Program-made: the position numbers and the translations under genes
The notes under the pieces: generated by a model
The model's database searches: none
What the model was told of the DNA's origin: nothing
The model's input: the letters and a program-made list of their open reading frames with translations, nothing else
Shown here: positions 16,699-25,526 of the stretch, one piece after another
Layout of the letters: the number at the start of each line of letters is the position of its first letter
Numbering within the stretch: position 1 is the first letter of the stretch
Source: Flavobacterium sp. SM15
GTDB taxonomy: Bacteria > Bacteroidota > Bacteroidia > Flavobacteriales > Flavobacteriaceae
NCBI RefSeq assembly: GCF_022012335.1
Contig: NZ_JAKLTO010000005.1
Location: 124,001 to 188,000 of the forward strand
DNA: 64,000 nucleotides
Direction: 5' to 3'

Positions 16699-17815
16699 AT
16701 ATTTCTTTTCGGTAGGTTCGTCTTCGTTTGTGTATAGTCGGGTCGAAATTCTTCCACAAATTGTGCATCGCGTGGTTTTCTTCCAATTCCGGTGTTCTGA
16801 TAAAACGTTTGATTCCTTTTTCTTTGAAAACTTTGTAGTATTCATCGAAAATAACGGCTGTAATTCCTTTGTTTTGATATTCCGGGCTAACACCGATTAA
16901 GTAGAACACCACTTCTTTGGCATTTTTTTTCGCCTGTAAAAGATGGATGAACCCGAAGGGAAACAGTTTTCCTTTTGCTTTTTGCAGTGCCCTTTCAAAA
17001 GAAGGCATTACCACGGTAAAACCAATCATCTTTTCATCTTTGTCAATAATGAATTTGATGTATTCCGGATTGATAAAACTGATGTATTTCTTCTTGAAAT
17101 ATTCTTTGGTTTCGTCGTTAATGGCAACAAAAGACTGCAGGGAAGAATAAGTGCTGTTAAATAAATCAAACATCTGATCTACATAAGGCATCACTTCCTC
17201 TGATTTTTTAAAATTCAAAACCTTTAAGCCATAACGCTCTTTAATCATTTTACTGGCACGTTGAAAAGGCTCTGGGTTTACAGCTTCCATTGAAAAATAA
17301 CTTTCAAAATATTCCTTTTCCTTAACCATGCCCAATTTCTCGAAATGTTCTTTGTAATAAGGCGGGCTGTACCAGGATATCATGGTTCCTAACTGATCGA
17401 ACCCTTCGGTAAGTACTCCAACTTTGTCTAAATTTGAGAATCCCATCGGTCCTTCAATATGGTCCATGCCTTGTTGCTTTCCAAATTCTGAAACCTTGTT
17501 TAGTAGCGCTTTGGTTACTTCAATATCGTCTATGGCATCAAACCAACCAAAACGTACTTTCTTTTTACCCAGCAGATTTACTTCGTCCCAATTGATGATA
17601 GCAATTATTTTACCGGCAATTTTACCGTTTTTGTAGGCCAGATAAAAATGTACATCAGCATTTTTGAAAGCAGGATTTTTGTCTTTATTGAACGATTCGA
17701 GCTCGTCGGCAATAATTGGAGGAATCCAGTACGGATTGTTTTTAAAAAGTTCGAAAGAGAATAAGATGAATTCTTTAAGCTCTTTTTGAGAACTGATTTC
17801 TTTTATTGTGATCAT
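16697..17815 (-). CDS. GNAT-fold acyltransferase, large type
   Basis: This 372-residue soluble protein has two GNAT-like halves. The C-terminal half carries the acyl-CoA binding pattern VVFYLIGVSPEYQNKGITAV (a Q/R-x-x-G-x-A/G loop), followed by FDEYYKVFKEKGIKRF. The N-terminus (FILFSFELFKNNPYWIPPI) is typical of a conserved Bacteroidota family usually labelled only as GNAT. The substrate is unknown. It starts one base after the stop of the outer-membrane barrel gene, so the two are coupled. It faces the oxoamine synthase gene. Since ceramide synthesis in bacteria uses a GNAT-like N-acyltransferase, a lipid role is worth considering, but nothing in the sequence proves it. Confidence 0.75.
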   Translation of the reverse strand: MITIKEISSQKELKEFILFSFELFKNNPYWIPPIIADELESFNKDKNPAFKNADVHFYLAYKNGKIAGKIIAIINWDEVNLLGKKKVRFGWFDAIDDIEVTKALLNKVSEFGKQQGMDHIEGPMGFSNLDKVGVLTEGFDQLGTMISWYSPPYYKEHFEKLGMVKEKEYFESYFSMEAVNPEPFQRASKMIKERYGLKVLNFKKSEEVMPYVDQMFDLFNSTYSSLQSFVAINDETKEYFKKKYISFINPEYIKFIIDKDEKMIGFTVVMPSFERALQKAKGKLFPFGFIHLLQAKKNAKEVVFYLIGVSPEYQNKGITAVIFDEYYKVFKEKGIKRFIRTPELEENHAMHNLWKNFDPTIHKRRRTYRKEI

Positions 17816-18766
17816 TTATTTTACTTCGTCGTTGCGTTTTTGTTTTTCCATTTCGGCTTTTTTGCCTTTGGTAGCTCCTTTTGTTTCTTTTCCGTCTTTG
17901 ATTTCGATTGGTTTGTAATTTTTGTCAAAGCGCCATGAGAAACCAATTGCAGCTCCCAAAATGGATGGGGTATCTTTAAAGTTGGTTCCGATAGACGCGT
18001 CCAACTGCATGTTTTTCTTTAGTAAATAAGCGGCACCACCACGAATGATACTGTCGGAATACCAATCGCTCATGTAACCTTGATTTTCAAAAAACACAGA
18101 CCATTGCTCACCAACAGCTCTACTTAAGGTTAAAATATAGCCGTAAGTAGGATAATCGGTAATGAATTTATCGGCAATTAAATTGGTTGTAAGTACGGTT
18201 TTTTCTCCAAAGTGATTTTGCAAAAGCACCATAACTTTAGGACTGAATTTCGGATCTGTCGGGAAGGTATATGGATTATCGCCAACGTTAAAATTAGCAC
18301 CGGCATAAAATCCAACGGCAGGTAATAATTTTCTCCATTTGAATTTTTTGTTTGCCTTCCAACTATAAACGTTTACTTTTTCCTTATAGTTTTTCCAAGG
18401 ATCATAGAAAAGATATTTTGCTCCTACAGTAAGTTGTTTGAAACCGTTTCTGTTTTCGTCTAGGTAAGGGCTTGAGTATTTGTCGGTTTGATATTGCATT
18501 TCAGCAATAAATTCAAGCTGCTCAAGTAAGGCTCCATAACGGGCTGTCAAATCAAGACCAAAACCTTTGGCATCATAATCCAGTAATTTGTGTTTTTCTT
18601 TTATGTAGTAAACTCCGGTTTCTGCCTGGATAACATTTTTTCCAACTGAGAACGCACCGAAAGATTTCCCGGGGCGGTTGGTGTTGATCTCGTCGGTATG
18701 TTGTGCAAAGGAGATTCCGCTGGTTAACAATAGAAGCCCAAGTACTTTGGTTTTTAGATTTCGCAT
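17816..18766 (-). CDS. Outer-membrane beta-barrel, Phenol_MetA_deg/transporter-like
   Basis: This 316-residue protein has a signal peptide (MRNLKTKVLGLLLLTSGISFA) and an early INTNRPGKS motif, as in the PF13557-type outer-membrane barrels often annotated as transporter. The body shows alternating aromatic strands (FGLDLTARYGALLEQLEFIAE) ending at IGFSWRF, followed by a Lys/Glu-rich tail of about 40 residues. It probably forms a small pore in the outer membrane. Stop and start with the GNAT gene touch, indicating one operon. Confidence 0.8.
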   Translation of the reverse strand: MRNLKTKVLGLLLLTSGISFAQHTDEINTNRPGKSFGAFSVGKNVIQAETGVYYIKEKHKLLDYDAKGFGLDLTARYGALLEQLEFIAEMQYQTDKYSSPYLDENRNGFKQLTVGAKYLFYDPWKNYKEKVNVYSWKANKKFKWRKLLPAVGFYAGANFNVGDNPYTFPTDPKFSPKVMVLLQNHFGEKTVLTTNLIADKFITDYPTYGYILTLSRAVGEQWSVFFENQGYMSDWYSDSIIRGGAAYLLKKNMQLDASIGTNFKDTPSILGAAIGFSWRFDKNYKPIEIKDGKETKGATKGKKAEMEKQKRNDEVK

Positions 18767-18884
18767 GCTGTTTGTGTTTCAGATTAATTGTGCTTTCCAA
18801 AAATAGTTATTTTATTATTATTTTAAGAATATGGTTTTAATTTTAAATGTAGCTTTGCTTACTTTTGATAAAATTTACAATACG

Positions 18885-19148
18885 ATGGAAACGGCATCAT
18901 TTACCGGTTTAGTTAGAACGTTGCTTTGGATAGTTTTTATATACTACGTTCTGAAATTTTTAATGCGTTTACTGGCACCTTATCTGTTTCAGCAGGTTGT
19001 GAAAAAAGCCGAAGAGAATTTCAGAAGCCAGCAACAGAATTACCAACAAAATTACACTCAGCAAAATACACAGCAAAGTACACAATCCGAAAAGCCTCGA
19101 GAGAAGAAAAAAATAGGAGAGTACATTGATTTTGAAGAGGTTGAATAG
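18885..19148 (+). CDS. DUF4834-type small membrane protein
   Basis: This 87-residue protein starts at METASFTGLVRT. It has one membrane helix (LLWIVFIYYVLKFLMRLLAPYLF, about residues 10-34), a coiled/polar Gln-rich linker and the conserved end IGEYIDFEEVE that marks the Bacteroidota family DUF4834. The start is set at ATG 18885, because a -7 element TACTTTTG at 18860-18867 puts the transcript start near 18874. The longer in-frame ATG at 18831 would lie before it. The function is unknown. A terminator at 19158-19192 separates it from the YfhO gene. Confidence 0.85.
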   Translation: METASFTGLVRTLLWIVFIYYVLKFLMRLLAPYLFQQVVKKAEENFRSQQQNYQQNYTQQNTQQSTQSEKPREKKKIGEYIDFEEVE

Positions 19149-19157
19149 TTTTAAGCC

Positions 19158-19192
19158 AAACGAATAGCGCCCAGTTATTCGTTTTCTTTTTT
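19158..19192 (+). terminator. Rho-independent terminator
   Basis: AAACGAAT (19158-19165) pairs with ATTCGTTT (19177-19184), followed by a T-rich tail, just after the DUF4834 gene. Confidence 0.8.
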
Positions 19193-19249
19193 TAAAAGGG
19201 TTTTTATTGTTATTTTAGCCTGATTTTTAAGCTAATTCAGCATCTTTAT

Positions 19250-21682
19250 ATGAAAAACCTGAACAAGATTTATCCTTATCTGTTGGCCGTTGTTGGTTTT
19301 ACAATCATTTCACTTGTTTATTTCTACCCGGTTATGCAAGGGAAGAAAGTGTACCAAAGTGATATCGCCCAATACATCGGAATGTCCAAAGAGCAATCGG
19401 ATTTCCGTAAATTAACCGGAGAAGAGCCCTATTGGACCGACAGCGCTTTTGGAGGAATGCCAACCTATCAGTTAGGAGCAAATTATCCGCACAATTATAT
19501 CAAGCAACTGGATAACCTGATTCGGTTTTTACCGCGTCCGGCCGATTACCTTTTCTTGTATTTTATTGGCTTTTTCATCTTACTGAAAGCTTTAAAAGTA
19601 GACAATCTCAAGGCTTTTTTTGGTGCACTTGCCTTTGGTTTTTCTACTTATATGATAATCATTCTCGGAGTAGGGCATAACGCCAAAGCACACGCAATCG
19701 CCTATATGCCTATGGTGGTTGCCGGTGTGATCTTGGTATATCAGAAGCGCTATTTGGTCGGAGGTTTACTGACGATGCTCGCTGCAGCTTTTGAGATTAA
19801 TGCCAACCACTTTCAAATGACGTTTTACTTGCTTTTACTTTTATTGGTGATCGCAGCGTATTATAAAATCCAGTACCTAAAAGAAAAAGATTTTAAAGGA
19901 CTTTGGAAAGCTGCCGGTGTATTTTTAGTTGCCGGAATCCTTGCCGTTGGCGCCAATGCCACGAATCTGATGGCAACTTCAGAATACGCAAAATATTCCA
20001 CTCGTAGCGACAGTGAATTGACCTTTTCTGCCGATGGAAAAAAAACGGAAAGCAACAACGCCATGTCCTACGAATACATCACCGAATACAGTTACGGTAT
20101 TGCTGAAAGTTTCAACCTTATAGCACCACGACTTTTCGGAGGTTCCAACCATGAAAACACGGGAGAGAATTCTCCGATGTACAACTTTGTCCTTAGTCAG
20201 GGCGCGTCTGCGGCAGAGGCTAAAGACTTTGCTTCTGCAGTTCCAACGTATTGGGGAGATCAGCCTATTGTTGCTGCCCCTGCTTATATTGGAGCAATCG
20301 TATTTTTCCTTTTTGTCTTGGCCATGTTTATTGATAAGCGAAAAGTGAAGTATGCTTTCTTAGCCGGAGCGGTACTTTCTTTATTATTATCGTGGGGAAA
20401 ACACTTTCCGATTTTAACAGATTTTTTTATTGATTTTGTGCCGATGTACAACAAATTCCGTGCAGTTTCTTCCATTCAGGTGCTTTTGGAATTGTGTATG
20501 CCGGTAATGGCAATTTTAGGATTGCAAGCTTTTTTCAAGGCTGAAGAAAAAGAACGTTTTAAAGCGTTGTGGATGACTGCTGCGACTACATTGGGAGTTA
20601 TTGTTTTATTATTCATCTGCAAAGGAATGTTCAGTTTTACAGGCGGAAGCGACAGCATGTATGTGCAAATGTACGGGGAGATGGGCCCTCCGTTCATCGA
20701 TGCTTTAAAAGAGCAGCGTCAGGAAATGTATTCTTCGGATTTGATGCGTTCAGGAATCCTGATTTTATTGACTGCAGGAGTATTATGGCTGTTCATCAAA
20801 AATAAATTATCGGAACTTACAACGGTAATTATTGTTGGGGTTTTAATGGTGGGAGATTTGTTCTTTGTTGATAAAAATTATGTGAACAACGACAGTTTTG
20901 TTTCTGCCCGTCAAGCGGATATGCCGTTCGAAGCCACACAAGCCGATCAGCACATTTTGAAGGATACAACGCATTACCGTGTTTTTGAGGTGGACGGAAA
21001 CATGTCTAGCGCAAGAGCCTCGTATTTTCATAAATCCATTGGAGGATATCATGCGGCAAAACCGAGAAAAATGCAGCAGTTGTTTGACTATCAAATTGCT
21101 AAAAATAATATCGGTGTACTTAACATGTTAAATGTAAAATACATCATCCAAAAAGACGAACAAGGTCAGGATGTGCCGATGGCCAACCCTAATGCGAATG
21201 GAAATGCTTGGTTTGTAAACGAGGTGAAACTGGTCAATTCTGCAGATGAAGAAATGAAGGCTTTGGATAAATTAGACTCTAAGAAAACTGCCATTGTAAA
21301 CCAAAAGGATTTTGGAACTAAAGTTAAAGGAACTTCGTTTGCAAAAGACAGCACGGCAACAATTCAATTAAAAGCGTATAAACCTAATCATATAAAATAC
21401 GAATCGAATAATGTCAATAATGGTGTAGCAGTATTCTCGGAAATTTATTATCCTAAAGGATGGGTTGCAACAGTTGACGGTAAAGAAACTGATATTTTCT
21501 GTGCAGATTATGTGTTAAGAGCTATCAATGTTCCAGCCGGTAAACACACCATCGAATTCAAATTTGAGCCACAAGTGGTTAAAAACGGAAGTATGATTTC
21601 CTTAGTGAGTTTCCTTGGGATGTTAATTCTGATTGCATTTGGAATTTTTACGGAATTTAAAAAACGTAAACAAGAAGCATAA
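19250..21682 (+). CDS. YfhO-family multi-pass membrane protein
   Basis: This 810-residue protein has about a dozen hydrophobic segments and the YfhO/PF09586 layout. It has an N-terminal helix (YLLAVVGFTIISLVYFYPV), a first loop with DIAQYIGM and the FGGMPTYQ block, a long membrane core, a soluble C-terminal domain (LKDTTHYRVFEVDG, YPKGWVATVDGKE) and a final helix. Such proteins resemble GT-C glycosyltransferases that modify wall or envelope polymers using lipid-linked sugars. The exact substrate is unknown. Its stop overlaps the start of the fluoride channel gene (TAATG), and two further genes follow closely, so it leads an operon. Confidence 0.9.
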   Translation: MKNLNKIYPYLLAVVGFTIISLVYFYPVMQGKKVYQSDIAQYIGMSKEQSDFRKLTGEEPYWTDSAFGGMPTYQLGANYPHNYIKQLDNLIRFLPRPADYLFLYFIGFFILLKALKVDNLKAFFGALAFGFSTYMIIILGVGHNAKAHAIAYMPMVVAGVILVYQKRYLVGGLLTMLAAAFEINANHFQMTFYLLLLLLVIAAYYKIQYLKEKDFKGLWKAAGVFLVAGILAVGANATNLMATSEYAKYSTRSDSELTFSADGKKTESNNAMSYEYITEYSYGIAESFNLIAPRLFGGSNHENTGENSPMYNFVLSQGASAAEAKDFASAVPTYWGDQPIVAAPAYIGAIVFFLFVLAMFIDKRKVKYAFLAGAVLSLLLSWGKHFPILTDFFIDFVPMYNKFRAVSSIQVLLELCMPVMAILGLQAFFKAEEKERFKALWMTAATTLGVIVLLFICKGMFSFTGGSDSMYVQMYGEMGPPFIDALKEQRQEMYSSDLMRSGILILLTAGVLWLFIKNKLSELTTVIIVGVLMVGDLFFVDKNYVNNDSFVSARQADMPFEATQADQHILKDTTHYRVFEVDGNMSSARASYFHKSIGGYHAAKPRKMQQLFDYQIAKNNIGVLNMLNVKYIIQKDEQGQDVPMANPNANGNAWFVNEVKLVNSADEEMKALDKLDSKKTAIVNQKDFGTKVKGTSFAKDSTATIQLKAYKPNHIKYESNNVNNGVAVFSEIYYPKGWVATVDGKETDIFCADYVLRAINVPAGKHTIEFKFEPQVVKNGSMISLVSFLGMLILIAFGIFTEFKKRKQEA

Positions 21683-22053
21683 TGCGAACCATTTTATTAA
21701 TTGCATTGGGTGGAGCTTTAGGGTGCGTTTTTCGTTACCTGACCGCACAATGGATTAATAAATATGCTCAGTTGTTTTTTCCTTACGCAACTTTTGTAAC
21801 CAATATTTTGGGTTGTTTCTTAATTGGGTTGTTTTTGGGTTTGTTAGAGAAAAACAATATTGCCAATCCCGATTTGAAGTTCTTTTTAGTTACCGGATTT
21901 TGCGGAGGATATACCACGTTTTCTACGTTTTCAAATGAGAATGTTCAATTGTTTCAGGCCAACCAAATGGGAACTGCTTTCCTTTACATAGGATTGAGTG
22001 TAATTTTAGGTTTGGCAGCTACTTGGGCAGGTTTAATGATTTCTAAACTATAA
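21682..22053 (+). CDS. crcB: Fluoride ion channel CrcB/Fluc
   Basis: This 123-residue four-helix membrane protein carries the family motifs GGALGCVFRY, TFVTNILGCFLIG and TGFCGGYTTFSTFS. The Thr/Ser/Phe residues of the last motif line the fluoride pore. Dual-topology dimers export fluoride. Length is typical. It overlaps the YfhO gene by one base and is followed without a gap by the glycosyltransferase gene. I see no fluoride riboswitch, as there is no leader between the genes. Confidence 0.95.
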   Translation: MRTILLIALGGALGCVFRYLTAQWINKYAQLFFPYATFVTNILGCFLIGLFLGLLEKNNIANPDLKFFLVTGFCGGYTTFSTFSNENVQLFQANQMGTAFLYIGLSVILGLAATWAGLMISKL

Positions 22054-23331
22054 ATGAAAAAAGTACTTATCATAACGTATTATTGGCCACCCGCCGGAGG
22101 ACCGGGCGTACAACGCTGGCTAAAATTTGTGAAGTACTTACCGGAGTTTGACATCGAGCCCATTGTTTATATTCCGGAAAACCCGACTTATCCATTATTA
22201 GACGAAAAGCTGGTAAATGAAGTTCCTCAAAATGTAACGATTCTTAGAAATAAGATTATCGAACCTTATGCTTGGGCTTCGGTTTTTTCAAAAAAGAGCA
22301 CCAAAAAAATAAGTTCCGGAATCATTCCCAATCAGAAGAAGCAATCGTTTGTTCAAAAAATGATGCTTTGGGTGCGCGGGAATCTTTTTATTCCCGACGC
22401 TCGCGTTTTGTGGGTGAAACCATCCGTGAACTATCTTTCCAAATACATTAAAGAGAACGGAATTGACACAGTAATTACAACCGGTCCGCCTCATAGTCTG
22501 CATTTAATCGGTTTGCAACTGAAAGAAAATATGAATATTAACTGGGTTGCCGATTTTCGCGATCCGTGGACAACCATCGGTTATCATAAAGCTTTAAAAC
22601 TTACCAAGTCTTCCGCTAAAAAGCATAAAGAGTTGGAAAAAAAAGTGATGAATACCGCTGATTTTCTTCTGGTTACCAGCCCAACCACCAAAAAAGAATT
22701 TGAAGCAATTACTACAAAACCAATTCATGTGATTACCAATGGTTACGATGTGGAAAATGTGGGACGACCAGCTTTGGATGAAAAATTTACGTTGGCACAC
22801 ATCGGTTCTTTTTTATCGGAACGCAATCCGCGTGTTTTGTGGAAAGCGTTGCGTGAACTAACCAAAGAGAATCAAGATTTTAGAAATAATTTTCAGTTGA
22901 AATTAATAGGGGCGACCAGTCAGGAAGTTCTGGACACGATTCAGGAATTCAAACTAACGGATTTTGTGAATAATCTGGGTTATGTTTCGCATAAGGAAGC
23001 GGTGGAAGAGCAGCGTAAATCACAGGTTTTGTTACTAATTGAAATCGATTCGGAAGAAACTAAAAGTATAATTCCAGGTAAATTGTTCGAATATATGGTT
23101 TCGGAGCGCCCAATTTTGGCAATTGGTCCAAATGACGCTGATTTTTCAGTAATTCTGCAGCAAACCAATACCGGAACTTTTGCCTTATATGATGAAAAAG
23201 ACAAAATCAAGGAAACCATTCTGAAGTATTTCAACTTATACTTAGAAAAGAATCTGAAAGTTTATCCGGTTGGTTTGCAACAATACAGCCGAAAAAATCT
23301 AACCAAAGAATTAGCTGCGTTACTTCAATAA
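22054..23331 (+). CDS. Glycosyltransferase family 4-type
   Basis: This 425-residue GT-B glycosyltransferase has an N-terminal acceptor half beginning ITYYWPPAGGPGVQRWLKF and a donor half with HIGSFLSERNPRVLWKAL, LKLIGATSQEV and the nucleotide-sugar region IIPGKLFEYMVSERPILAIG. The E in KLFEYM matches the conserved family 4 glutamate region. It is soluble or peripheral and probably acts in envelope polysaccharide or glycan synthesis. The start codon follows directly on the crcB stop. The substrate cannot be assigned. Confidence 0.9.
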   Translation: MKKVLIITYYWPPAGGPGVQRWLKFVKYLPEFDIEPIVYIPENPTYPLLDEKLVNEVPQNVTILRNKIIEPYAWASVFSKKSTKKISSGIIPNQKKQSFVQKMMLWVRGNLFIPDARVLWVKPSVNYLSKYIKENGIDTVITTGPPHSLHLIGLQLKENMNINWVADFRDPWTTIGYHKALKLTKSSAKKHKELEKKVMNTADFLLVTSPTTKKEFEAITTKPIHVITNGYDVENVGRPALDEKFTLAHIGSFLSERNPRVLWKALRELTKENQDFRNNFQLKLIGATSQEVLDTIQEFKLTDFVNNLGYVSHKEAVEEQRKSQVLLLIEIDSEETKSIIPGKLFEYMVSERPILAIGPNDADFSVILQQTNTGTFALYDEKDKIKETILKYFNLYLEKNLKVYPVGLQQYSRKNLTKELAALLQ

Positions 23332-23356
23332 GTGTAAAATTAAAAATGTTTCTAAG

Positions 23357-23986
23357 ATGAGAATAATAGATGTAGAGAGCTGGAATCGAAAAGAACATTT
23401 TGAATTTTTTACAAAAATGGACAGTCCTTATTTCGGAATTGTAACCGAAGTGGAGTGTACTCACGCTTATACAAAAGCGAAAGAGTTGAAGCAATCGTTT
23501 TTTGCGACTTATATGCATAAATCGATGATGGCTGTAAATCAAACAGAAGAATTTAAATACAGAATAGTTGACAATCAGGTTGTGGTTTTTGATGTAATTC
23601 ACGCCGGAACAACCATCGGTAGGGAAGACGGGACTTTTGGTTTTGCATTCATTCCTTTTTCTGAAGATTTTAAAACTTTTAATGCTGAATTGCAAAGGGA
23701 AATTCAGGAAGTTCAAAACTCAACCGGTCTGCGTTTAAATAACGACGATTTGAAAAGCGATTTGATTCGCCATTCAACTTTGCCTTGGTCTTCGTTTACA
23801 GGATTGTTACATCCTACAAACTTCAAAAACAATGAATCGGTTCCGAAGATTACTTTTGGAAAAGCTTTTATCAGAGAAGGAAAACGTTTTCTGCCGGTTT
23901 CCGTCGAAGCCAATCATGGTTTGGTTGACGGTTTGCACATTGCAAGATATCTGGAAAAATTCCAACATTTTATGAATGCCTTATAA
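23357..23986 (+). CDS. Chloramphenicol acetyltransferase family protein
   Basis: This 209-residue CAT-fold protein is of typical trimeric type-A length. It has the substrate region STLPWSSFTGLLHP and the active-site block ANHGLVDGLHIARY. The classical motif is HHxxxDG; here it is NHxxxDG, with the catalytic second histidine and the structural Asp kept. Chromosomal Bacteroidota homologues of this sort may acetylate chloramphenicol or other small molecules. Resistance cannot be claimed from sequence. It follows the glycosyltransferase gene by 25 bp. Confidence 0.88.
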   Translation: MRIIDVESWNRKEHFEFFTKMDSPYFGIVTEVECTHAYTKAKELKQSFFATYMHKSMMAVNQTEEFKYRIVDNQVVVFDVIHAGTTIGREDGTFGFAFIPFSEDFKTFNAELQREIQEVQNSTGLRLNNDDLKSDLIRHSTLPWSSFTGLLHPTNFKNNESVPKITFGKAFIREGKRFLPVSVEANHGLVDGLHIARYLEKFQHFMNAL

Positions 23987-24059
23987 TGTAAAAATCCCGC
24001 TTCACATTGCTGCTCCACGGGAAATTAACCAAACTAACCAACCAAAATCTTAACTAAGA

Positions 24060-24794
24060 CTAAGACCTTTTATTTTTTTGTGCAACGCTCATTTCGTCTT
24101 TTCTAACGGCATCGATTTCCTCTTTACTCATCTTGGTTTTTGTACCATCGGCTCTGTAATAGTAGTAATCATCTTCGTTGTATCCTGATCCACTTTCATA
24201 ACCACCATAGTTGTCGTCATAATCGTAGTTTCCGTTTCCTGCGCCGTAGTTACCATCATAACCAGCTCCGGTAAAAGGGCTATACATATAAGCATGACTT
24301 GCACCATTCACAAAGCCAACAACATCAATAATACAACCTCTTCTGTTATAGACAATTCGTAAACCACCTACTTGAGTTAATGCGAAACTGTTGTATCTCA
24401 TATAAACAGAACCTACACGTTTTACTCGGTTGTGACCATCATAGTTGATGAAAACGTTCCCAACTCGTCTAACTCTGCCGAAGTTGTCGTGCTCTACACG
24501 TACTCCGTAATTTGTAGGACCGTAACTTGTTGTGTACACGCCGGGTGCTCCGTAAGTTGTGTTTACAACTGTTGCTCTAGGTCCTGAAGGACGAGTGTTA
24601 AAGTCGAATTCACCGTTAGGGAAGACGAAAAACTCAATTCCTCGTTCCATGAACTTAATAGGTTCTGCATCTCTGTAATCCACATAATGACGTGGACCTT
24701 TTCCATTAGTATCAGAAAAAACAGGGTTTTCTGACGCAAAAGCCATACTTCCTACCAGGATAGTACTGGCTACTAAAAGAGTAATTTTTCTCAT
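24060..24794 (-). CDS. Secreted conserved Bacteroidota protein, Gly/Tyr-rich tail
   Basis: This 244-residue protein has a signal peptide (MRKITLLVASTILVGSMAFA) and a beta-rich middle. Repeated short strands there read RVRRVGNVFINYDGHNRVKR and VGSVYMRYNSF, and an Asp/Gly/Tyr-rich low-complexity stretch runs from about residue 175 to 220. The repeated NVFINYDxxxRVKRVG pattern resembles YD/RHS-like strands but is too short to assign. It is probably periplasmic or surface associated. It appears monocistronic. Upstream is a perfect inverted repeat at 24846-24865. Confidence 0.75.
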   Translation of the reverse strand: MRKITLLVASTILVGSMAFASENPVFSDTNGKGPRHYVDYRDAEPIKFMERGIEFFVFPNGEFDFNTRPSGPRATVVNTTYGAPGVYTTSYGPTNYGVRVEHDNFGRVRRVGNVFINYDGHNRVKRVGSVYMRYNSFALTQVGGLRIVYNRRGCIIDVVGFVNGASHAYMYSPFTGAGYDGNYGAGNGNYDYDDNYGGYESGSGYNEDDYYYYRADGTKTKMSKEEIDAVRKDEMSVAQKNKRS

Positions 24795-24845
24795 GATATA
24801 ATAGTTTTTCTTTTTTGCTTACTCTTTCGATTTTCGGCTTCCTCG

Positions 24846-24865
24846 AACAAGAAAAGTTTCTTGTT
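24846..24865. repeat. Perfect inverted repeat upstream of a secreted protein gene
   Basis: AACAAGAAA (24846-24854) and TTTCTTGTT (24857-24865) form a perfect dyad with a two-base spacer, 51 bp before the start of the gene at 24060-24794. It could be an operator or a 5'-leader hairpin. No regulator is implicated. Confidence 0.5.
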
Positions 24866-24960
24866 GTTTAGGTATATCCAATTTACGTGCCAAAAAAATA
24901 TTTTATGATTTAGAATTTGTTGGTTTTGATTGTAATCGATTGTAAATAAAGCGTTTGATA

Positions 24961-24998
24961 TAAATAAAAAAATCTCATTTCAATCGCGAAATGAGATT
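24961..24998 (-). terminator. Terminator of the VOC gene
   Basis: AATCTCATTTC (24971-24981) and GAAATGAGATT (24988-24998) pair perfectly over 11 bp with a six-base loop. In minus-strand sense the hairpin is followed by a T-run (24961-24972), just after the gene that ends at 25022. Confidence 0.9.
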
Positions 24999-25021
24999 CT
25001 GTAGTGTTGAAAATTATTCTT

Positions 25022-25417
25022 TTAAATGATTTTTTCTGCAAAGGCGATAATGTGACCGTCTAAATCAGCAAAATAACAAACCCGATCGCCCCAATTTCGG
25101 TCTTGAATTTCACTAATGATTTTCGCACCGGATTTTACAGCATGTTCAAATTCGTATGAAATATTTTTCACATAGAAATAAAGTTCACAACGAGGAATAC
25201 CATTTCCTTTTTCCGGATGGGTCATTGCGGGAGTTAAGATTTTTGCAATTCCATTATTGGGCATTAAACCGATTTTTAGTGTTTCGGATAAAGTGAATTC
25301 CGTCATTCCGGGAACTTCAAGGGAAGGTTGGGTTCTGAATAATTGTTCATAGAATCTGGAACTCTCCTGTTGATTGTTAACATATAAGATGAATTCGGCA
25401 GCTAAAAGATGTTTCAT
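25022..25417 (-). CDS. VOC-superfamily (glyoxalase/bleomycin-resistance fold) protein
   Basis: This 131-residue protein is made of two beta-alpha-beta-beta-beta modules. The first starts AAEFILYVNNQQESSRFYEQ and the second CELYFYVKNISYEFEHAVKSG. It ends with WGDRVCYFADLDGHIIAFAE, the usual VOC finish. A metal-binding Glu is plausible in the last strand (FAE), but the full set of ligands is not clear. The role is unknown; relatives bind antibiotics or isomerise small metabolites. It is a single gene with its own terminator. Confidence 0.85.
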   Translation of the reverse strand: MKHLLAAEFILYVNNQQESSRFYEQLFRTQPSLEVPGMTEFTLSETLKIGLMPNNGIAKILTPAMTHPEKGNGIPRCELYFYVKNISYEFEHAVKSGAKIISEIQDRNWGDRVCYFADLDGHIIAFAEKII

Positions 25418-25526
25418 GGGAAAATGTTATTAAATAAGTGAAAAATATAAAAAAATGTATTTTATAAGTTAAATTTTTATAAATTCGTACACCAAAACTA
25501 ACTAACTTAACTATAAACTTACAAAA

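Noticed and set aside
23987..24059. Weak CCCG/CGGG hairpin after the CAT gene as a terminator
   Set aside because: The stem is only about 4-5 bp with a large loop and no T-run on either strand.
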